Positions 1-7,838 of a stretch of 15,782 nt of DNA are shown here, one piece after another; position 1 is the first letter of the stretch, and each line of letters opens with the position of its first letter. The stretch is from the NCBI GenBank assembly GCA_049601975.1, contig JBMYRC010000101.1:1-15782 (forward strand), in the 5' to 3' direction. The position numbers were made by a program, and so were the translations under genes. This DNA is from UBA6544 sp049601975. Lineage in GTDB: Bacteria > Pseudomonadota > Alphaproteobacteria > UBA8366. The notes under the pieces are model-generated. The model had not been told where the DNA came from. It did no database searches and worked only from the letters and a program-made list of their open reading frames with translations.

Positions 1-463
1 ATGTCGAGCTAGTGGGTGCCGGGGACGAACATGGTGGGGCCGTTGAATTCAGTCAAATTGTCTAAGAATAGGGCCGCGTTGATGACGCGGGGCTCGGGCA
101 TGCCGTCATCCTCGAACCAAGTGCGGTATCCTGGTGCCAGTGCCAGACCTCTCCGTCATGGGCGTTCTTTGTGTTGATCTTGAACTGATGCAGATAGACC
201 GGCCCGCCAAGCACCAGCATTGCCGGCTCGATGATGCGGGGATGGCGGCTCAGTCGACGAAACAGATCGCTTAAATGGCGCGGGGCAATGGCGGAGCGGA
301 TGGAGGTGCTTTTTTGCTCTGTCAGGTTCTTCGGCCCTGGGCGCTCAAGGATATCCGGGAGTTCCGCGTTGAGCGATTCCACTTCCTCGCTGGAAAACAG
401 ACGTTCGACAAACAGGATGCCGTTAAGCTCGAATTCTGCGAATTGTTCTGTCGTCCACCGCAT
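1..463 (-). pseudogene. Phytanoyl-CoA dioxygenase family gene, 5' part, disrupted by a frameshift and a stop; runs off the left edge
   Basis: Reads leftward from ATG 461-463, preceded by an AGGAAA ribosome site about 8 nt upstream. The N-terminal 112 residues look like a PhyH-type Fe(II)/2-oxoglutarate oxygenase. They end in the WHWHQD segment, where H110 and D112 would be the first two iron ligands. Directly after that D the frame is lost: the annotated frame runs into unrelated residues and stops at 62-64. If one base is supplied near 127/128, the next frame gives the expected continuation, YRTWFEDDGMPEPRVIN, followed by FLDNLTEFNGP and FVPGTH, all typical of the family. That frame then meets a TAG at 9-11. 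The second iron-binding His would lie beyond the window. Two lesions in about 120 bp suggest a decaying gene. Sequencing error is possible for either one but less likely for both. The substrate is unknown. The gene is divergent from mipZ. Confidence 0.75.
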
Positions 464-545
464 GCTCGTTTTCCTTATTCAGACCCAACCATCATTCACA
501 AATTTTGCTTCGCCATTCACGCGAATCATTCTACATGCTGAGGCA

Positions 546-1436
546 ATGAGCAGCGATATGTCTGAAGATACGAGTTTTACCCCGCGCGAGGGGACGGCCC
601 ACGTCATCGTTCTGGGTAACGAGAAAGGTGGGTCAGGAAAGTCGACTACTGCCATGCACATCGCCGTGCATCTGGTGCGCCAGGGATATCGTGTGGGATG
701 CCTCGATCTGGATGCACGCCAAGGCACGTTGCGCCGATATATCAAGAATCGGCTCGATTATATCAAGGCGAATGGGTTTACCCTGGCCAGTCCGACATAT
801 GCGGTGATTGAGCGTATGGAATTGGAGAGCCGATCCGAATCCGAGGCGCGTGAGAATAGCATGCTGGACGCGTTTATTGGAGAGTTTCGCACCAGTCATG
901 ACTTTCTCATCGTCGATACGCCGGGGAGCGACTCCACGTTGTCGCGCCGCGCGATTGGGTATGCGGATACTTTGCTCACGCCGATGAATGACAGCTTCAT
1001 CGATCTGGATATCCTCGGCCAAGTGGATGCTGATGGCTGCAAGGTCTTGCGGCTTAGTCATTTTGCGGAGGTCATTTGGGAGCAGCGCAAAACACGCGCA
1101 GCCCGGGGGAGTAAGGCCATCGACTGGGTTGTGATGCGCAATCGGCTGGGCACGTTGGACAGTCACAACAACCGCTCGATGGAGCAGGCACTAAGTGAAT
1201 TGTCGGAGCGTGTCGGCTTCCGGATTGTCCCTGGCTTTACAGAACGGGTTATCTTTCGGGAATTGTTTCCAAAAGGGCTCACACTCCTCGATTTGCGCGA
1301 TGTCGGCGACGACGTGAAGCTCAATATGTCGCATATCGCGGCGCGCCAGGAAGTGACCCAGTTGGTGACGGCGCTTGGGATCGAGGGGAATAGTGTTGCA
1401 AATTCTCCCAAGAACACTGGACGGACCGCCCCCTGA
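546..1436 (+). CDS. mipZ: MipZ, ParA-family ATPase positioning the division plane
   Basis: Encodes a 296-residue P-loop ATPase of the MipZ branch of the ParA/MinD superfamily. In Caulobacter, MipZ forms a gradient from the ParB-bound chromosome poles and inhibits FtsZ assembly, so that the Z ring forms at mid-cell. The deviant Walker A motif GNEKGGSGKS lies at residues 24-33, the LDLDARQ segment around 53-59 and the DTPGSDS switch at 124-130. Later segments PMNDSF, DWVVMRNRL and RVIFRELFPKGLTLLDL match MipZ closely from memory. The open frame extends upstream to 231, but similarity begins just before the P-loop. ATG 546 has GAGG only 2 nt upstream. ATG 558, twelve bases on, is an equally plausible start with the same site at 14 nt. 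The gene is first in an apparent operon with the VWA and J-domain genes, with 17 nt to the next start. Confidence 0.93.
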   Translation: MSSDMSEDTSFTPREGTAHVIVLGNEKGGSGKSTTAMHIAVHLVRQGYRVGCLDLDARQGTLRRYIKNRLDYIKANGFTLASPTYAVIERMELESRSESEARENSMLDAFIGEFRTSHDFLIVDTPGSDSTLSRRAIGYADTLLTPMNDSFIDLDILGQVDADGCKVLRLSHFAEVIWEQRKTRAARGSKAIDWVVMRNRLGTLDSHNNRSMEQALSELSERVGFRIVPGFTERVIFRELFPKGLTLLDLRDVGDDVKLNMSHIAARQEVTQLVTALGIEGNSVANSPKNTGRTAP

Positions 1437-1437
1437 T

Positions 1438-1451
1438 CCCTTTATAAAGGG
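1438..1451. repeat. 14-bp perfect palindrome overlapping the ribosome site of the VWA gene
   Basis: CCCTTTATAAAGGG is a perfect palindrome filling the gap between the mipZ stop (1436) and the VWA start (1454). Its right arm and the adjacent G residues form the purine-rich ribosome site. A transcript through here could hide that site in a short hairpin. This could tune translation relative to mipZ, or be coincidental. The seen part is the palindrome; any regulatory effect is inference. Confidence 0.5.
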
Positions 1452-1453
1452 GG

Positions 1454-2161
1454 ATGGCAAAGTTTCCGACATCCCCGAAGGACGACGTCGCGGCCTTTTT
1501 GAAGAAAGTTAAGGACGCGCCGGCGCCGACGTCCGGCAAGCCCGGTGAGCGTGGCCGCCTTGTCTTTGCGATGGATGCCACCGCAAGCCGCGAGCCGTCA
1601 TGGGATCGAGCCTGTCAGATTCAGGGCGAAATGTTCAGCGAGACGGCTGTGCTCGGTGGGCTAGAGGTGCAGCTGGTGTTCTATCGTGGCTTTGGCGAAT
1701 GCCGGGCCAGCAAATGGGCACCCAATGCGACCGAACTATTACGCCTGATGACCGGTGTTCGATGCCGGGGTGGACAGACGCAAATCTCGAAAGTCCTCGA
1801 TCACGCCAAGCGCGAAGCAGAAAAGCATCGCATCAACGCTCTCGTCTTTGTCGGCGACGCCGTGGAAGAGGATATCGACCGGGTATGCCATAAAGCGGGC
1901 GAATTGGGTTTGCTGGGCGTGCCGATGTTTCTGTTTCATGAAGGTAGCGATCTAGTGGCCGAGCGGGGTTTCCGTGAATTGGCGCGATTGACCGGTGGCG
2001 CCTATAGCCGGTTCGATTCGGGTAGCGCGCAGCAACTCAAGGATCTACTGTCCGCGGTCGCGGTGTATGCGGCCGGCGGGCGCCGCGCCTTGCTCGATTA
2101 TGGCGAAGCGAAAGGTGGCAATGTCCTACGCCTTACCCATCAGGTTAGCGCTAAGAGGTAG
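1454..2161 (+). CDS. VWA (von Willebrand factor A) domain protein of unknown role
   Basis: A 235-residue soluble protein with no signal peptide or membrane segment. After a charged N-terminal tail (1-32) it has a single vWA/Rossmann-like domain. The metal-ion-dependent adhesion site reads DATAS at residues 41-45, a DxTxS variant of the usual DxSxS. The likely partner residues are T109 in GGQT and D135 in FVGDAVEED, so a metal site looks intact. vWA domains usually bind a divalent metal and mediate protein-protein contacts or assembly; the ligand here cannot be read from sequence. ATG 1454 is chosen because a G-rich ribosome site lies immediately upstream and the frame then starts with a plausible tail. 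It sits 17 nt after mipZ and 6 nt before the membrane J-domain gene, whose ribosome site overlaps the end of this one. That suggests co-translation and perhaps a shared task with the J protein. Confidence 0.85.
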   Translation: MAKFPTSPKDDVAAFLKKVKDAPAPTSGKPGERGRLVFAMDATASREPSWDRACQIQGEMFSETAVLGGLEVQLVFYRGFGECRASKWAPNATELLRLMTGVRCRGGQTQISKVLDHAKREAEKHRINALVFVGDAVEEDIDRVCHKAGELGLLGVPMFLFHEGSDLVAERGFRELARLTGGAYSRFDSGSAQQLKDLLSAVAVYAAGGRRALLDYGEAKGGNVLRLTHQVSAKR

Positions 2162-2167
2162 CGAAGC

Positions 2168-2890
2168 ATGGGCACAATGATCCTGGGCATCGCGCTACTA
2201 ATGGCGCTGGTTTTTTTTCTCCGCTGGTATGCGACCGCGCCGCCGGGTGACTTATTGAAGGTCCTGAAATGGGGCGGCCTGACGATCGGCGGATTGCTTG
2301 TCTTGTTCATGTTGCTCCGTGGCGGCTTTCAATTTCTGTGGTTCGCGGCAGCCTTTCTCATCCCGTATATGTTGCGGAGGCGCGGCATGCGGGGCTGGGC
2401 GCAGGCATCAAAACCGCGCACTGAAGGGCAACGATCCACGGTCCGGACACGCTTCGTTGCGATGGAACTCGATCACGACACCGGGGACATGAACGGAGAG
2501 GTTCTTGAAGGACCGCAGAGAGGCAGGCGGCTCTCCGACCTCGACCTCGATTCGTTGCTCGATCTATTGCATCTGGCGTATAACGAGGATGCGCAGTCGG
2601 CGCAGGTCATTCAGAGCTATCTGGACAGGGTTCACGGCGATGAATGGCAGGAGCGTGCCGGAGAAGCCGGAAGTGCCGGCAGTGGATCGAATTCCGGTGC
2701 GACACCCGGCACTTCTCAGATGACGCGAGACGAGGCCTATGAAGTGCTTGGACTGCAACCGGGTGCCGGTGAGGATGAGATTAGAGCCGCGCACCGCCGC
2801 TTAATTCGCGAATACCATCCGGACACCGGCGGATCGGATTATCTCGCGGCGAAGATCAACGAGGCGAAAGACTTATTGCTCAAGGATTGA
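2168..2890 (+). CDS. Membrane-anchored J-domain (DnaJ-type) co-chaperone
   Basis: A 240-residue protein with three hydrophobic segments at about residues 3-19, 36-51 and 53-68, followed by a basic stretch (RRRGMRGW) suggesting that the rest faces the cytoplasm. A central part (about 95-160) has the MNGEVLEG...GRRLSDLDLDSLLDLL pattern. A Gly/Ser/Ala-rich linker leads to a C-terminal J domain (185-240). The diagnostic HPD motif is intact at H217-P218-D219, so it should stimulate ATP hydrolysis by DnaK. The layout, membrane segments first and a compact J domain last, resembles Tim14/Pam18-type proteins rather than classical DnaJ: there is no zinc-finger region. The start is supported by GAGG in the end of the VWA gene, about 8 nt upstream. 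The client protein is unknown. The tight link to the VWA gene suggests a joint function, which is inference. Confidence 0.87.
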   Translation: MGTMILGIALLMALVFFLRWYATAPPGDLLKVLKWGGLTIGGLLVLFMLLRGGFQFLWFAAAFLIPYMLRRRGMRGWAQASKPRTEGQRSTVRTRFVAMELDHDTGDMNGEVLEGPQRGRRLSDLDLDSLLDLLHLAYNEDAQSAQVIQSYLDRVHGDEWQERAGEAGSAGSGSNSGATPGTSQMTRDEAYEVLGLQPGAGEDEIRAAHRRLIREYHPDTGGSDYLAAKINEAKDLLLKD

Positions 2891-2894
2891 CGGA

Positions 2895-2923
2895 TTGTAA
2901 CAGGCCTGAGATTGCGCCATAAA
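2895..2923 (+). promoter_or_regulatory. Candidate sigma70-type promoter for galU-ugd-mutase
   Basis: TTGTAA at 2895-2900 and CATAAA at 2918-2923 each match the -35 and -10 consensus at four of six positions and are separated by 17 bp. It lies in the 86-bp gap between the J-domain gene and galU, the only sizeable gap before the three sugar genes. Weak matches, so tentative. Confidence 0.3.
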
Positions 2924-2976
2924 GCACCCTGTGGCAGAGACACGTCCACCTATTGAACCTGTTGGTCGGCAATCAC

Positions 2977-3852
2977 ATGACATCTCCAGTTCGTAAGGCC
3001 ATTTTCCCCGTTGGCGGGCTCGGTACCCGGTTCCTGCCGGCGACTAAGGCCATGCCGAAGGAAATGCTGACTGTCGTCGATAAACCGCTTATCCAATATG
3101 CCGTGGAAGAGGCCGCCGCCGCGGGTATCGAAGAGTTCATTTTCGTTACTGGGCGCGGCAAAGCGGCGATCGAGGATCATTTCGACGTCTCCTATGAGCT
3201 GGAGAAAACGTTGAGTGAACGGGGTAAGGACGATTTTCTGTCTGTGGTGCGCGCGATTGGGCTGCAACCAGGCCAAATATCGTATACTCGTCAGATGGAC
3301 CCCTTGGGCTTGGGACATGCAGTGTGGTGCGCCCGGCATCATGTCGGTAACGAGCCTGTCGCGGTTTTATTGGCGGACGACCTCGTCATGTCGAAGACGC
3401 CGTGTTTGGCGCAGCTTGTCGACGTTCATAAGAAGACCGGCGGCAATGTCGTCGCTGTCGAGGAGGTTCCGCAGGAGCATACGGATCGCTACGGCGTCTT
3501 GGATGTGGGTACGGATGACGGTCGACTGGCGTCCGTGTGCGGTTTGGTCGAAAAACCAAAGCCGTCGGAGGCACCGTCCCGCCTGGCAATCATCGGTCGC
3601 TATGTGCTGCTGCCCGAAGTGTTCGAGCATTTGTCTCGGTTCGAACGAGGGGCGGGCGGTGAAATTCAGCTCACCGACGCCATGGCGAAAATGATCGGCG
3701 GCTCCGAATTTCACGGATTGCGGTTCGAAGGGCAGCGTTTCGATTGCGGTGACAAAATTGGGTTTTTCGAAGCCAATGTAGCCTTCGCCCTAGAGCGGGA
3801 CGAACTACGCGATGATATCGCCGACGTTTTAAAGCGATATGTGGATCAATAA
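2977..3852 (+). CDS. galU: UTP--glucose-1-phosphate uridylyltransferase (UDP-glucose pyrophosphorylase)
   Basis: A cytoplasmic enzyme of 291 residues joining UTP and glucose-1-phosphate to make UDP-glucose and pyrophosphate. The nucleotidyltransferase signature GGLGTRFLP begins at residue 13, with PKEML at 27-31. FVTGRGKAAIEDHFD, the ADDLV metal-binding region, VEKPKP and GGEIQLTDA follow in family order. The length is usual for bacterial GalU. ATG 2977 is preferred: an in-frame TTG at 2953 would add eight residues that the family does not need, and neither has a strong ribosome site. The enzyme feeds the dehydrogenase encoded 21 nt downstream, and the mutase two genes on can supply its glucose-1-phosphate. 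The products probably enter surface polysaccharide or lipopolysaccharide synthesis, since dedicated polymer genes are not in view. Confidence 0.95.
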   Translation: MTSPVRKAIFPVGGLGTRFLPATKAMPKEMLTVVDKPLIQYAVEEAAAAGIEEFIFVTGRGKAAIEDHFDVSYELEKTLSERGKDDFLSVVRAIGLQPGQISYTRQMDPLGLGHAVWCARHHVGNEPVAVLLADDLVMSKTPCLAQLVDVHKKTGGNVVAVEEVPQEHTDRYGVLDVGTDDGRLASVCGLVEKPKPSEAPSRLAIIGRYVLLPEVFEHLSRFERGAGGEIQLTDAMAKMIGGSEFHGLRFEGQRFDCGDKIGFFEANVAFALERDELRDDIADVLKRYVDQ

Positions 3853-3873
3853 TCAAAAGGGCGGCTTTTCGAA

Positions 3874-5196
3874 ATGCGGATAGCCATGATTGGCACCGGA
3901 TATGTGGGTTTGGTCTCGGGTGCTTGTTTTTCGGAATTTGGAATAGATGTCATCTGTGTCGACATAGATGCGGAAAAGATCGCACGCCTGGACGACGGTA
4001 TTATGCCGATCTACGAGCCGGGGCTGGAAGCACTTGTTGCCAGCAATGTGAGTTCCGGACGTTTATCGTTTACGACGGACCTCGCGGCGGCGGTATCATC
4101 GTCGGACGCGGTCTTTATCGCGGTCGGAACTCCAAGTCGGCGCGGTGACGGGCACGCGGATTTAAGCTACGTCCACGGGGCTGCGGCACAAATTGCGGAA
4201 GCCTTGGACGGTTATACCGTGGTGGTGACGAAGTCGACGGTACCGGTCGGCGCCGGCAATGACGTGGAGCGAATTATTCGCGAGACACGGCCAGATGCGG
4301 AATGTGATGTCGTCTCGAATCCGGAATTTTTGCGGGAAGGGTCGGCGATAGAAGATTTCATGCGACCCGACCGCGTCGTCATCGGCACGGATAGCGAGGA
4401 CGCCCAAGTTTTAATGCGAGCGCTCTATCGACCGCTCTCGTTAATAGAAACGCCGATATTGTTCACCAATCGCGAAACTGCGGAGCTCATTAAGTACGCA
4501 ACGAACGCCTTCCTGGCGACCAAGATCAGTTTCATTAACGAGTTGGCCGATCTGTGCGAGGAAGTCGGTGCCGATGTCCGCGATGTCTCACGTGGCATGG
4601 GATCCGACGGGCGTATCGGCTCGAAGTTCCTGCATCCGGGGCCAGGATATGGCGGCTCTTGTTTTCCCAAGGATACCTTGGCGCTGGTGCGCACGGCCCA
4701 GGAGGCTGGGGCACCAATCCGCATTGTGGAAGCGGTTGTCGATATCAACACCGAACGGAAGAAATCGATGGCTAAGCGCGTCCTGACCGCTTGCGGCGGC
4801 AGTGTTGAAGGGAAGTCGATAGCGGTATTGGGGCTGACATTCAAACCGAATACGGATGATATGCGCGAGAGCCCGAGCCTCGACATCGTACCGGCCTTGC
4901 AAGCCGCAGGCGCGAACGTTCGCGCGTTCGATCCGGCGGGCATGGAAGAGGCGAAGAAGCTTCTGAACGATGTCACTTGGTGCGCCGACGCATACGATGC
5001 GCTCAACGGGACCGACGCGGTGGTCATCGTGACCGAATGGAACGAATTCCGCTCGCTAGATTTTGCCCGTATGAAAGAAACGATGAAATCTCCGATACTC
5101 GTTGATTTGCGGAATATCTACGACGCGGAGCATGTGGTGTCCTCCGGCATCGCCTACAGTTGCGTGGGGCGTCCCAATACGGCCGCGGCTGAATAG
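3874..5196 (+). CDS. ugd: UDP-glucose 6-dehydrogenase
   Basis: A 440-residue enzyme oxidising UDP-glucose to UDP-glucuronate with two NAD+, the usual family length. The N-terminal Rossmann domain starts with GTGYVG (residues 7-12), and the acidic VDID after the second strand binds the NAD ribose. AVGTP, KSTVPVG and NPEFLREGSAIEDF follow in order. The catalytic cysteine is C263 in the PGPGYGGSCFPKD motif. The C-terminal UDP-binding domain contains LGLTFKPNTDDMRESPS and ends in VDLRNIY. The start at ATG 3874 leaves almost no room before the Rossmann glycines, so it is secure; AAGGGCGG upstream may be the ribosome site. Its position between galU and the mutase makes a coherent UDP-glucuronate operon, with 21 nt on the left side and 9 nt on the right. 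Confidence 0.96.
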   Translation: MRIAMIGTGYVGLVSGACFSEFGIDVICVDIDAEKIARLDDGIMPIYEPGLEALVASNVSSGRLSFTTDLAAAVSSSDAVFIAVGTPSRRGDGHADLSYVHGAAAQIAEALDGYTVVVTKSTVPVGAGNDVERIIRETRPDAECDVVSNPEFLREGSAIEDFMRPDRVVIGTDSEDAQVLMRALYRPLSLIETPILFTNRETAELIKYATNAFLATKISFINELADLCEEVGADVRDVSRGMGSDGRIGSKFLHPGPGYGGSCFPKDTLALVRTAQEAGAPIRIVEAVVDINTERKKSMAKRVLTACGGSVEGKSIAVLGLTFKPNTDDMRESPSLDIVPALQAAGANVRAFDPAGMEEAKKLLNDVTWCADAYDALNGTDAVVIVTEWNEFRSLDFARMKETMKSPILVDLRNIYDAEHVVSSGIAYSCVGRPNTAAAE

Positions 5197-5205
5197 GCGC
5201 TCCAA

Positions 5206-6585
5206 ATGAGTGGACATGTCCTAGACCCGACACTACTGCGCAAGTACGACATCCGCGGCGTTGTCGGCGATAATCTCAGGGAAGACGATGCAAGAGGTAT
5301 CGGGCGAACATTCGGGTCGATCGTGGCCGAAGATGGTGGACGTTTCGTCTGTGTCGGCCGGGATGGGCGGTTGAGCTCGCCGGGCATGGCGGCAGCTCTA
5401 ATCGACGGGTTTAGGCAGTCCGGTATCGCGGTTGTCGATATCGGTCTCGCCGCGACGCCGATGCTGTATTTTGCCTCAAAAATGCTAAAGGCTGGCGGCG
5501 CTATTATGGTAACGGGCTCGCATAACCCGCCGAATTACAATGGTTTTAAGCTTGTTCTGCGCAATTCCCCCTTTTGGTCGGAACAAATTCAAGCGCTCGG
5601 GGAGCGTTGCGCCAAGGGCGATTGGCACGATGATGAGGGGGCACATCTCACCCTCGACGTACAAGAAGCATATGTGCGCCGCTTGCTGCAGGATTACAAA
5701 ACCGATCGTGAGCTGAAGGTCGTGTGGGATGTCGGAAATGCATCTGTTGGCCCGGCGGTTGTCGAATTGGCACGCCGGTTGCCCGGCCATCACGTGGTCC
5801 TGCATGAGGAAGTAGATGGAACCTTTCCCGCCCATCACCCTGACCCAACGGTGCCGGAAAACCTCACGGATCTTATCGATACGGTAAAAGGCATGGGCTA
5901 CGACCTAGGCGTTGCCTTTGATGGGGATGGGGACCGCATCGGGGCCGTTGACGGCGGCGGCCGGATCGTTTGGGGTGACCAGTTGCTGGCAATTTATGCA
6001 GGCGAACTGCTTTCCCGCCGCCCCGGTGTCGAAGTGATCGCTGACGTAAAGGCAAGCCAAGTTTTGTTCGATGAGATTGAGCGGCTTGGCGGTAAACCGG
6101 TGATGTGCGCACCCGGACATTCCGTCATTAAATCTCTGATGGCGGAGAGTGGCGCACCGCTTGCCGGCGAGATGAGCGGCCACGTCTTTTTCGCCGATGG
6201 CTATTACGGCTATGACGACGCCCTATATGCGGCGGTGCGATTGCTCGACATTGTCGCCAAATCCGACCAATCCCTTGCGGAGATGATTTCAGCAATGCCC
6301 CAGATGATCAATACGCCCGAGATACGGATTGATGTGCTGGAGGAGCGGAAGTTCGCGATAGTGGACGAAGTCCTAGCACAAGCCCGGTCGGCGAATTTGG
6401 ACATCAACGATGTCGATGGGCTGCGGGTTAGTGGTCCCGACGGTTGGTGGCTCTTGCGAGCCTCGAATACGGAAAATGCCCTGGTCGTTCGCTGTGAATC
6501 GCAGGATCAGAAAGGTCTGGAGAGATTAAAGGGCACCGTGGTGGCTTATTTATCTGCTGCGAATGTGGCGGCGCCGGTCTTCTGA
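5206..6585 (+). CDS. manB: Phosphomannomutase/phosphoglucomutase
   Basis: A 459-residue member of the alpha-D-phosphohexomutase family, interconverting the 6- and 1-phosphates of mannose or glucose through a phosphoserine. The four family signatures are visible. The active-site serine is S105 in TGSHNPPNYNGFK. The Mg2+ loop DGDGDR is at 239-244. The sugar-specificity loop GEMSGH has E322, S324 and H326. The phosphate-binding RASNTENALVVRCE is near the C-terminus. GEMSGH and the length fit the dual-specificity AlgC/ManB group rather than GlmM or long Pgm. With GalU and Ugd it completes the route from glucose-6-phosphate to UDP-glucuronate, and it could also make mannose-1-phosphate. It follows ugd by 9 nt and ends 3 nt before the convergent carboxypeptidase gene. 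The symbol is a family choice; algC or pgmG would be equally fair. Confidence 0.93.
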   Translation: MSGHVLDPTLLRKYDIRGVVGDNLREDDARGIGRTFGSIVAEDGGRFVCVGRDGRLSSPGMAAALIDGFRQSGIAVVDIGLAATPMLYFASKMLKAGGAIMVTGSHNPPNYNGFKLVLRNSPFWSEQIQALGERCAKGDWHDDEGAHLTLDVQEAYVRRLLQDYKTDRELKVVWDVGNASVGPAVVELARRLPGHHVVLHEEVDGTFPAHHPDPTVPENLTDLIDTVKGMGYDLGVAFDGDGDRIGAVDGGGRIVWGDQLLAIYAGELLSRRPGVEVIADVKASQVLFDEIERLGGKPVMCAPGHSVIKSLMAESGAPLAGEMSGHVFFADGYYGYDDALYAAVRLLDIVAKSDQSLAEMISAMPQMINTPEIRIDVLEERKFAIVDEVLAQARSANLDINDVDGLRVSGPDGWWLLRASNTENALVVRCESQDQKGLERLKGTVVAYLSAANVAAPVF

Positions 6586-6588
6586 GTG

Positions 6589-7773
6589 CTACTGCGTGAG
6601 GGGAGGGACCGCCACGCAGTCATGTCGCCGGGCCCGTAAAAAACTGCAGGATTTCACGGCTTCGCGCTGGGACATACCGACAATCTGAGCGCGATAAAGT
6701 ACTCCACGTTCTTTCCCATGGCTGACGATCGCAACGCGGCCATGGTCGGCGACGCCCTGAAGGCGTCCGGCCGCGCCGTATGCAGCCATGCGCGCCGCCG
6801 AGGATTGCGAGAAGGCGCCTACTTGAATGGCCCAACGTCTAACACGATCCGTGGGTACGGCTGGGGCTCTGAAAGCAACTTGCGTCGCGGGTACCGCCTT
6901 TGATTTCAGTCGGTCGCTTCGCTTCACCATGTTCACTTTTGGGAGGCTTTTGCGATTTTTGGGAACGAGAGCAAAGGCGCGTTCGAAGAGGCGGCGCATA
7001 TGATGGTCGCGGCTCTTTGCTGATTTACCGCCAAACACGACACCGATGAGACGGCGTCCATGGCGTTTAGAGGATGCGACCAAGTTAAAGCCGGAAGCCC
7101 GAATGTATCCTGTTTTGATTCCATCCACGCCAGGATAGTTCTTCAAGAGATTATTGTGATTGCGGAAACTGCGGCGCTTGTAGCTGAAACGCTGGGTGCC
7201 AAAAAAATGATAGAACTGCGGGAAGTCGTCGATTAAATGCTGGGCGAGGATCGCCATGTCCCGGGCGGTGGATACCTGGCGCCGGTTCGGTAACCCGGAG
7301 GCGTTACGGAAACGTGTTTTACGCATGCCGATGGCTCGGGCCTTCTTCGTCATCATCTGCGCGAACTTGACTTCGGTCCGACCCACGGATTCAGCGACAA
7401 CAACAGCGACGTCATTGGCCGATTTTGTGATCAATGCAAGGATCGCATCCTTCACCTTGATGGTCTGACCTCGTTTAAGGCCGAGCTTCGAAGGTGCCAT
7501 ACCTTGCGCCCGCCTGGAAATTTTGAGGCGTTGATTGAGCGTTAGTTTGCCACGGTCAAGGGCATCGAACAGCATATAGAGTGTCATCATCTTCGTCAGC
7601 GAAGCGGGATAGCGCCGGCGATCTGGATTAGATGCGTGGAGAACTTTGCCGGATTTGGCATCGATAACAATAGAAGCGTATCGGGCGGAAGCTGTTTCTT
7701 GGTACAACAGGATGCTTGAAAATAGAATTCCAATAAATGTAGAGAAGAATTTAATATTATAAAAATTCGGCAT
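6589..7773 (-). CDS. Serine-type D-alanyl-D-alanine carboxypeptidase with C-terminal SPOR domain
   Basis: A 394-residue exported protein that should trim the terminal D-Ala from peptidoglycan pentapeptides (PBP5/6-like, MEROPS S11). A signal peptide covers about residues 1-30, with likely cleavage after ASA. All three penicillin-binding motifs are present: S58-L-T-K61 with the nucleophile S58, S118-A-N120, and K220-T-G222. A very basic linker (about 235-310) leads to a SPOR domain (about 312-392, beginning RRWAIQVGAF). SPOR domains bind denuded glycan strands at the division septum, so the enzyme probably acts at constriction sites. This layout is common in alphaproteobacteria. ATG 7771-7773 lacks a good ribosome site, with the nearest AAAGG about 17 nt away. 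The signal-peptide codons are strikingly AT-rich compared with the rest of the gene. It is transcribed from a good promoter at 7839-7867. Confidence 0.93.
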   Translation of the reverse strand: MPNFYNIKFFSTFIGILFSSILLYQETASARYASIVIDAKSGKVLHASNPDRRRYPASLTKMMTLYMLFDALDRGKLTLNQRLKISRRAQGMAPSKLGLKRGQTIKVKDAILALITKSANDVAVVVAESVGRTEVKFAQMMTKKARAIGMRKTRFRNASGLPNRRQVSTARDMAILAQHLIDDFPQFYHFFGTQRFSYKRRSFRNHNNLLKNYPGVDGIKTGYIRASGFNLVASSKRHGRRLIGVVFGGKSAKSRDHHMRRLFERAFALVPKNRKSLPKVNMVKRSDRLKSKAVPATQVAFRAPAVPTDRVRRWAIQVGAFSQSSAARMAAYGAAGRLQGVADHGRVAIVSHGKERGVLYRAQIVGMSQREAVKSCSFLRARRHDCVAVPPLTQ

Positions 7774-7838
7774 TTGATTTATAATATTAACCTTTCACTT
7801 CACTAATTATTCTTTGAGATATTTATTTATATTGTTTG

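Noticed and set aside
231..545. Upstream extension of the mipZ frame by 105 codons
   Set aside because: It runs antisense to the dioxygenase gene, its sequence has no ParA-like features, and MipZ similarity starts only just before the P-loop.
633..1166. Minus-strand open frame of 177 codons inside mipZ
   Set aside because: Shadow of mipZ in the opposite strand; no recognisable domain.
4425..5027. Minus-strand open frame of 200 codons inside ugd
   Set aside because: Ser/Thr/Arg-rich shadow typical of GC-rich antisense frames; ugd is intact on the other strand.
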